Below are positions 59,994 to 64,000 of a stretch of 64,000 bases of DNA, one piece after another. The notes below the pieces were generated by a model that worked only from the letters and a program-made list of their open reading frames with translations, was not told the DNA's origin and ran no database searches. A program made the translations under genes and the position numbers. The first letter of the stretch is position 1. Every line of letters begins with the position of its first letter. This stretch comes from Sphaerisporangium sp. (lineage in GTDB: Bacteria > Actinomycetota > Actinomycetes > Streptosporangiales > Streptosporangiaceae): assembly GCA_025964675.1 (NCBI GenBank), contig JAOPYI010000178.1, forward strand, positions 1-64,000, read 5' to 3'.

Positions 59994-61145
59994 TCAGGTC
60001 GCGAGTTCTGCGTAGTTGTCCCTCTGATGTTGGGGGTTTGGGTGAGATGGGTGTGCGAACCGTACGGTGATGGCCAAACCCCCTTCGGGGCGTGCGCTGG
60101 TGGTGAGGGTGGCGTGGTGGGCTTGGGCGACGGCGTTGACGATGGCGAGGCCGAGACCGTAGCCGTCGCGGCGGCTGTGACGGTCGGGCGCCAGTCTCTG
60201 GAAAGGGTGGAAGAGGCGCTGGATCTGGTTGTCGGGGATGACCGGCCCGCTGTTGGTGACCGTGAGAATCGCCTGCGTGCCGGAGGTCTGAGTGGTGATC
60301 TCTACGTGCCCGTCTGGGTGGTTGTGGCGGATGGCGTTGTCGATGAGGTTGGCGATGAGGCTTTCGACCAGTCTCGGGTCCCCGGCCGTCACTGCGGGCG
60401 CTAGGTGTTCAGTGAGGTCAATGCCTGTCTGTGTTGCTTGGTCGCGGCGGGAAGCGAGCACTCCTGTGGCGACTTGGGCGAGGTCGAGGGTGTCGCTGCG
60501 GGTGAGGCCGCGCTCGCTGGTGGCCAGGGCGAGCAGTGCTTGGACGAGCCGTTCCTGGTGTCCGCCAAGAGCGAGGGCCTCCTGGCAGGCCGAGCGCAGA
60601 GCGTCGGCGTCGGCGTCGGGGTCGGCGAGGGCGACTTCGAGGAGGGTTCTCAGGCCGGCGAGGGGGGTGCGTAGCTCGTGGGAGGCGTTGGCGACGAAGT
60701 GTCGGTGGGCGTCGAAGGAGGCTTCGAGGCGGGCGTACAGGTCGTCCAGGATGTAGCCCAGTTCGGTCAGCTCGTCGGCGGGTTCGCCGAGGTTCAGGCG
60801 TTGGTGGAGGTTTCCGGCGGAGATGGCCTTGGCGGTGGCGGTGATGGCTCGCAGGGGCCTGAGGAAGCGGCCGGCGACGAACCAGCCGGCAGCGAGGGCG
60901 ATGGGGATGAGGATGGCGAGCGCGACGGCGGAGCCGACAAGGAGCTGGTACGGGCCGATCCCCTGCCCGGTGCCGGTGATCGTGCCTGGTGCTGGGCTGC
61001 GGTAGGGGTGGGCTGACTGGATGCCGACGAGGGGCACCGTGACGACGGCGAGGACCACGATCCCGGCGACGAAGATGCCTGCGGCGTAGAAGGGCGCGAG
61101 CCGGGCCTGCAGGGACCGTCTGGGGAGTGGCCGGGGGTTGGTCAT
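59994..61145 (-). CDS. Sensor histidine kinase, HisKA type
   Basis: A 383-residue membrane kinase from ATG 61145, overlapping the response-regulator stop (ATGA). Two TM helices (YAAGIFVAGIVVLAVVTVPLV; LLVGSAVALAILIPIALAAGWFV) flank a short external loop of about 35 residues; a HAMP domain, HisKA ASHELRTPLAGLRTLLEV and HATPase motifs NLIDNAIRHN, PFQRL and GYGLGLAIV follow. The short sensor loop resembles intramembrane-sensing kinases that respond to cell-envelope stress. It pairs with the OmpR-type regulator. Confidence 0.92.
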   Translation of the reverse strand: MTNPRPLPRRSLQARLAPFYAAGIFVAGIVVLAVVTVPLVGIQSAHPYRSPAPGTITGTGQGIGPYQLLVGSAVALAILIPIALAAGWFVAGRFLRPLRAITATAKAISAGNLHQRLNLGEPADELTELGYILDDLYARLEASFDAHRHFVANASHELRTPLAGLRTLLEVALADPDADADALRSACQEALALGGHQERLVQALLALATSERGLTRSDTLDLAQVATGVLASRRDQATQTGIDLTEHLAPAVTAGDPRLVESLIANLIDNAIRHNHPDGHVEITTQTSGTQAILTVTNSGPVIPDNQIQRLFHPFQRLAPDRHSRRDGYGLGLAIVNAVAQAHHATLTTSARPEGGLAITVRFAHPSHPNPQHQRDNYAELAT

Positions 61146-61810
61146 GGTGGCCCAATCCGGTAGCCGCCTTCGCGGATGGTCTGGATCACTGGCGGGTCGC
61201 CGAGTTTGGCTCGCAGCCGGTGCATGGTGTGCTTGACCGCAGAGGTGAAGGGGTCGGCCGCTTCGTCCCAGACTCGTTCGAGTAGTTCCTCGGCGGGCAG
61301 GACCACGCCAGGCGAGCCCAGCAGGCATTCAAGGAGCGCGAACTCCTTCGGGCTGAGCTCGAGACGCCGGCCGGCGCGGAACGCCACCCGGCGAGCCGGG
61401 TCCAGGGTGATGTCCCCGCAGGAGAGGGTGGGAGGAAGCGGCGGGGTGGCCCGGCGGGCCAGGGCCCGGACACGGGCGACCAGTTCGGCGAAGGCGAACG
61501 GCTTGGGCAGGTAGTCATCCGCGCCGAGACTGAGCCCGTCGACGCGATCTTCGATCGTGTCGGCCGCGGTCAGCATCAGCACGCGGGTGTCGGAGCGGTC
61601 GTTGGCGAGTCCTCGGCATATCTCGTCCCCGTGGACGCCGGGCAGGTCGCGGTCAAGGATCACCACCTCGTAGCGGGTGACGGCCAGGCGGTCGAGGGCG
61701 TCGGTCCCGTCCAGGACGACGTCGACGGCCATGCCCTCGCGGCGCAGCCCGGTTCCGATGGAGCGGGCGAGGACCTCGAAGTCCTCGACGACGAGGACCC
61801 TCACCGCCAC
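61142..61810 (-). CDS. OmpR/PhoB-type response regulator
   Basis: A 222-residue regulator. Receiver: VLVVEDFEVLARSIG, phospho-Asp in VVILDRDLPG, Thr in VLMLTAADT, Lys in LPKPFAFAEL. The winged helix begins LELSPKEFALLECLL with a C-terminal TIREGGYRIGPP. It overlaps the kinase gene and is divergent from the second ABC exporter, the likely target, across a large inverted repeat. Confidence 0.92.
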   Translation of the reverse strand: MAVRVLVVEDFEVLARSIGTGLRREGMAVDVVLDGTDALDRLAVTRYEVVILDRDLPGVHGDEICRGLANDRSDTRVLMLTAADTIEDRVDGLSLGADDYLPKPFAFAELVARVRALARRATPPLPPTLSCGDITLDPARRVAFRAGRRLELSPKEFALLECLLGSPGVVLPAEELLERVWDEAADPFTSAVKHTMHRLRAKLGDPPVIQTIREGGYRIGPP

Positions 61811-61892
61811 TCACCGCCGGTCGTCGTGCGGGCGGGGCGGCCGAACCGGCCGCCGGGTCGAGGTGCCATGCATTTAACGATGCCAGATCCCA

Positions 61893-61933
61893 GGTTCCAG
61901 CCGGGTCGCAGCCGCTGCGACCGGGCTGGAACC
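61893..61933. promoter_or_regulatory. Large inverted repeat upstream of the second ABC exporter
   Basis: GGTTCCAGCCGGGTCGCAG (61893-61911) and its complement at 61915-61933 match at 18 of 19 positions with a 3-base loop. It can be a response-regulator site in DNA or, if transcribed, a very stable hairpin in the leader of the ABC gene. Confidence 0.6.
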
Positions 61934-61956
61934 GGGTGCCGCGTACAACCGACGGC

Positions 61957-61992
61957 ATGAGTCCATTTCGAACCATGAGCTCGCTGCGATGA
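61957..61992 (+). other. 11-codon upstream open frame overlapping the ABC gene start
   Basis: ATG 61957 opens MSPFRTMSSLR and its TGA overlaps the ATG of the ABC ATPase (ATGA). The ATPase start lacks a good Shine-Dalgarno, so the mini-frame could deliver ribosomes to it by translational coupling. The overlap could be chance. Confidence 0.35.
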
Positions 61993-62924
61993 GCGCCCCA
62001 GCGATCGTCGTCGCCGGACTGCGCAAGCGGTATGGGGCCACCCTGGCCCTCGACGGCATGTCCTTTACCGTCCGTCCGGGTGTGGTGACCGGCTTCATGG
62101 GACCGAACGGGGCCGGGAAGTCCACCACGATGCGGGTGATCCTGGGCCTGGACGCGGTCGATGAGGGCACCGCGCTTATCGAGGGGAAGCCGTACCACAG
62201 CCTTCGGCACCCGCTGAACCACGTCGGTTCACTGCTGGACGCGGCGGCGCTGCACCCCAGCCGGAGTGCTCGTAACCACCTGCTCTGGCTGGCGCATTCA
62301 CAGGGCCTGGCCGCGCGGCGAGTGGACCAGGTGATCGAGCAGGTCGGCCTGACCTCGGCGGCCCGGCGCAAGGCCGGCGGCTACTCGCTCGGCATGCGCC
62401 AGCGGCTCGGGATCGCCGCGGCCCTGCTCGGGGACCCGCCGATCATCATGCTCGATGAGCCGTTCAACGGCATGGACCCCGACGGCATCATCTGGATGCG
62501 CGGCTTCCTGCGGTCGCTGGCCGCTCAGGGCCGCGCCGTCCTGGTCTCCAGCCACCTGATGAGCGAGGTGCAGGACACCGCCGATCATCTCGTCGTGGCC
62601 GGGCGCGGCAAGGCCATCGCCGACGCCGGCGTGGCCGACCTGATCGCGGCCGCCTCCAGGGGCCGGGTGACCCTGCGGACCACGGCCGGCACGCACGCGA
62701 TGAGGGTGCTCGCGCATGCCGGCGCGACCGTGGCGGCCACTGGCCGCGACACCATTGCGGTCTCCGGCCTGCCCGCGGATCGGATCGTGACGCTGCTCAA
62801 CCAGAGCGCGGTGCCGTTCTCCGAGGTATCAGCACACCGCGCCACCCTTGAGGACGTCTATCTGGAGCTCACCCGCGAGGCGGTCGAGTTCCGCGCCGCG
62901 ACGCACACGGAGGTACCACGGTGA
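61989..62924 (+). CDS. ABC exporter ATP-binding protein (module 2)
   Basis: A 311-residue ATPase of the bacitracin/lantibiotic-export branch (BcrA-like). Walker A GPNGAGKST, signature YSLGMRQRLGIA, Walker B IIMLDEPFNGMDPDG, switch His in VSSHLMSEV. The C-terminal domain of about 90 residues follows. Its TGA overlaps the permease GTG (GTGA). Export or resistance to a cell-envelope antibiotic is typical of such modules with an OmpR/HisKA pair. Confidence 0.92.
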   Translation: MSAPAIVVAGLRKRYGATLALDGMSFTVRPGVVTGFMGPNGAGKSTTMRVILGLDAVDEGTALIEGKPYHSLRHPLNHVGSLLDAAALHPSRSARNHLLWLAHSQGLAARRVDQVIEQVGLTSAARRKAGGYSLGMRQRLGIAAALLGDPPIIMLDEPFNGMDPDGIIWMRGFLRSLAAQGRAVLVSSHLMSEVQDTADHLVVAGRGKAIADAGVADLIAAASRGRVTLRTTAGTHAMRVLAHAGATVAATGRDTIAVSGLPADRIVTLLNQSAVPFSEVSAHRATLEDVYLELTREAVEFRAATHTEVPR

Positions 62925-64000
62925 CCCCTACCGTTACGCCGTACCGACCCAGCCAACGGGTCGGGCGAGACGGATTCCTCCAGTTGCTGCACGCGGAGTG
63001 GACCAAGTTCCGGACGGTCCGGGGCTGGACGGTCGGCACGGTGGTGGCGGCACTGATGGTGGTCCTGTTCGCCCTGCTCGCCGGGGTCAGCAGCAATCAG
63101 AAGGGCGCACCAGCCGTTCCGATCGGACCAGGCGGTGAGCCGGTCACCGACAGCTTCTACTTCCTGCACCAGCCACTGGCCGGAAACGGCAGCATCACCG
63201 TCTCCGTCTCCGCGCTCAAGAGCAGCATCCCTAAGGGCCCCGGGGACCTGCAGCCCGGCACCGTGCCGTGGGCCAAGGCCGGGCTCATCATCAAGCAGAG
63301 CACCCACCAGGGATCACCCTACGCGGCGATCATGGCCACCGGCAGCCACGGCGTGCGGATGCAGGACACCTACATCAACGACACGGCCGGCCCCCCCGGT
63401 CCGGTCTCCGCCGAGTCCCCCCGCTGGCTGCGGCTGGACCGCTCGGGCGACGCGATCACCGGCTATGCCTCCACCGACGGCACGAAATGGACCAAGGTGG
63501 GCCACGCGCAGGTGAGCGGGCTCGGATCGACCGCGCAGGTCGGGCTGTTCGTCGCGTCTCCGCCTGCCGCGTGGGGCGGGGGGACGGCCGGCAGCGTGTC
63601 GACGGCCGTCTTCGGGGACCTTCGTGTCCAGGGGGGCTGGACCGGTGGTGAGTGGACCGGCGAGCAGCTGGGAGGCGCCCACTCACCCACCTTCGCCGGC
63701 TACCCGGAGAGCGCGTCGGGTTCGTTCACCCAATCCGGCGGCCGGTTCACGGTGACCGGTGCCGGCGACATAGCGCCCGCTGTCCGCGACAGCCTGCCGA
63801 CCGGCGGCCACCTCCGGGACATCCTCGCCGGCACGTTCGCCGCGCTGATCGCGGTGATCGTCGTGGGGGCGCTGTTCATCACCGCGGAGTACCGGAACAA
63901 GATGATCCACCTCACCCTGGCCGCGAGTCCGAGGCGGAGCCGGGTGCTGGTGGCCAAGGCGATCGTGTTGTGGGCCGTCACCTTCGTCGCCGGGTTGGTG
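62921..64000 (+). CDS. ABC permease with inserted beta-sandwich domain, 3' end outside the window
   Basis: 360 codons are visible with no stop; GTG 62921 overlaps the ATPase stop. TM1 is VVAALMVVLFALLAGV (about residues 46-62) and the next helix is IAVIVVGALFITAEYRNK (about 308), followed by the TM2-type loop HLTLAASPRRSRVL. Between them lies an external domain of about 240 residues containing TGYASTDGTKWTKVG and AQVGLFVASP, a pattern of concanavalin-like (DUF1349-type) sandwich domains. Such an insert is unusual for ABC-2 permeases. Confidence 0.82.
   Translation, partial: MTPTVTPYRPSQRVGRDGFLQLLHAEWTKFRTVRGWTVGTVVAALMVVLFALLAGVSSNQKGAPAVPIGPGGEPVTDSFYFLHQPLAGNGSITVSVSALKSSIPKGPGDLQPGTVPWAKAGLIIKQSTHQGSPYAAIMATGSHGVRMQDTYINDTAGPPGPVSAESPRWLRLDRSGDAITGYASTDGTKWTKVGHAQVSGLGSTAQVGLFVASPPAAWGGGTAGSVSTAVFGDLRVQGGWTGGEWTGEQLGGAHSPTFAGYPESASGSFTQSGGRFTVTGAGDIAPAVRDSLPTGGHLRDILAGTFAALIAVIVVGALFITAEYRNKMIHLTLAASPRRSRVLVAKAIVLWAVTFVAGLV

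Overview
The window is high-GC actinobacterial chromosome. GTG starts are common and many genes join by ATGA or GTGA overlaps. It carries F420-dependent oxidoreductases, a SARP/AfsR regulator, a membrane Ser/Thr kinase and the actinobacterial block tRNA-Ser / SRP RNA / dnaX / ybaB / recR / DUF5063 followed by ask-asd. The style fits Streptosporangiales (Streptosporangium, Nonomuraea or Microbispora relatives). That placement is inference; no 16S rRNA gene is present.

Left part (1-15 kb): a GH95 fucosidase cut by the window edge; an SsuABC-type sulfonate/taurine ABC operon ending in an Rrf2 repressor, with a palindrome at its promoter; a PASTA-less Ser/Thr kinase; a large APC transporter; a CooC/MinD-like ATPase with an SCO5389-like partner; a LysR regulator facing an aminotransferase; and a GNAT acetyltransferase.

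Middle (15-33 kb): an AfsR-like SARP-NB-ARC-TPR regulator with an array of 11-bp-spaced TCAAC(G/A) repeats upstream, and a second array upstream of a small zinc-ribbon gene. Then come a 14-TM MFS exporter, F420 luciferase-like oxidoreductases, an O-methyltransferase, TetR/HxlR regulators with visible operators, SURF1, an amidohydrolase that has lost a metal-ligand Asp, and a secreted M15-like protein.

Housekeeping block (33-40 kb): asd, ask with an internal beta-subunit start, DUF5063, recR, ybaB, dnaX, the SRP RNA and tRNA-Ser(GGA). Next to it is an IS200/IS605 element with intact TnpA, a TnpB broken by one extra C, and subterminal hairpins.

Right part (42-64 kb): a BNR beta-propeller gene overlapping a MoaD/ThiS-like gene that ends in Gly-Gly; a neutral zinc metallopeptidase; small secreted proteins; tRNA-Ser(CGA) with tadA and two tandem tadA-associated paralogues; upp; a PH-domain operon; an XRE-TPR and a FadR-type regulator; and a stand-alone second DNA polymerase beta clamp. 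Two consecutive two-component plus ABC-exporter modules follow, each with a long inverted repeat in its divergent promoter. They are separated by a soxR gene carrying its own SoxR box. The last permease runs off the right edge and has a lectin-like domain in its first external loop.

Most promising observations: the beta-propeller/ubiquitin-fold pair, the two SARP repeat arrays, the extra beta clamp, the permease with an inserted sandwich domain, and the TnpB frameshift with its putative guide RNA.
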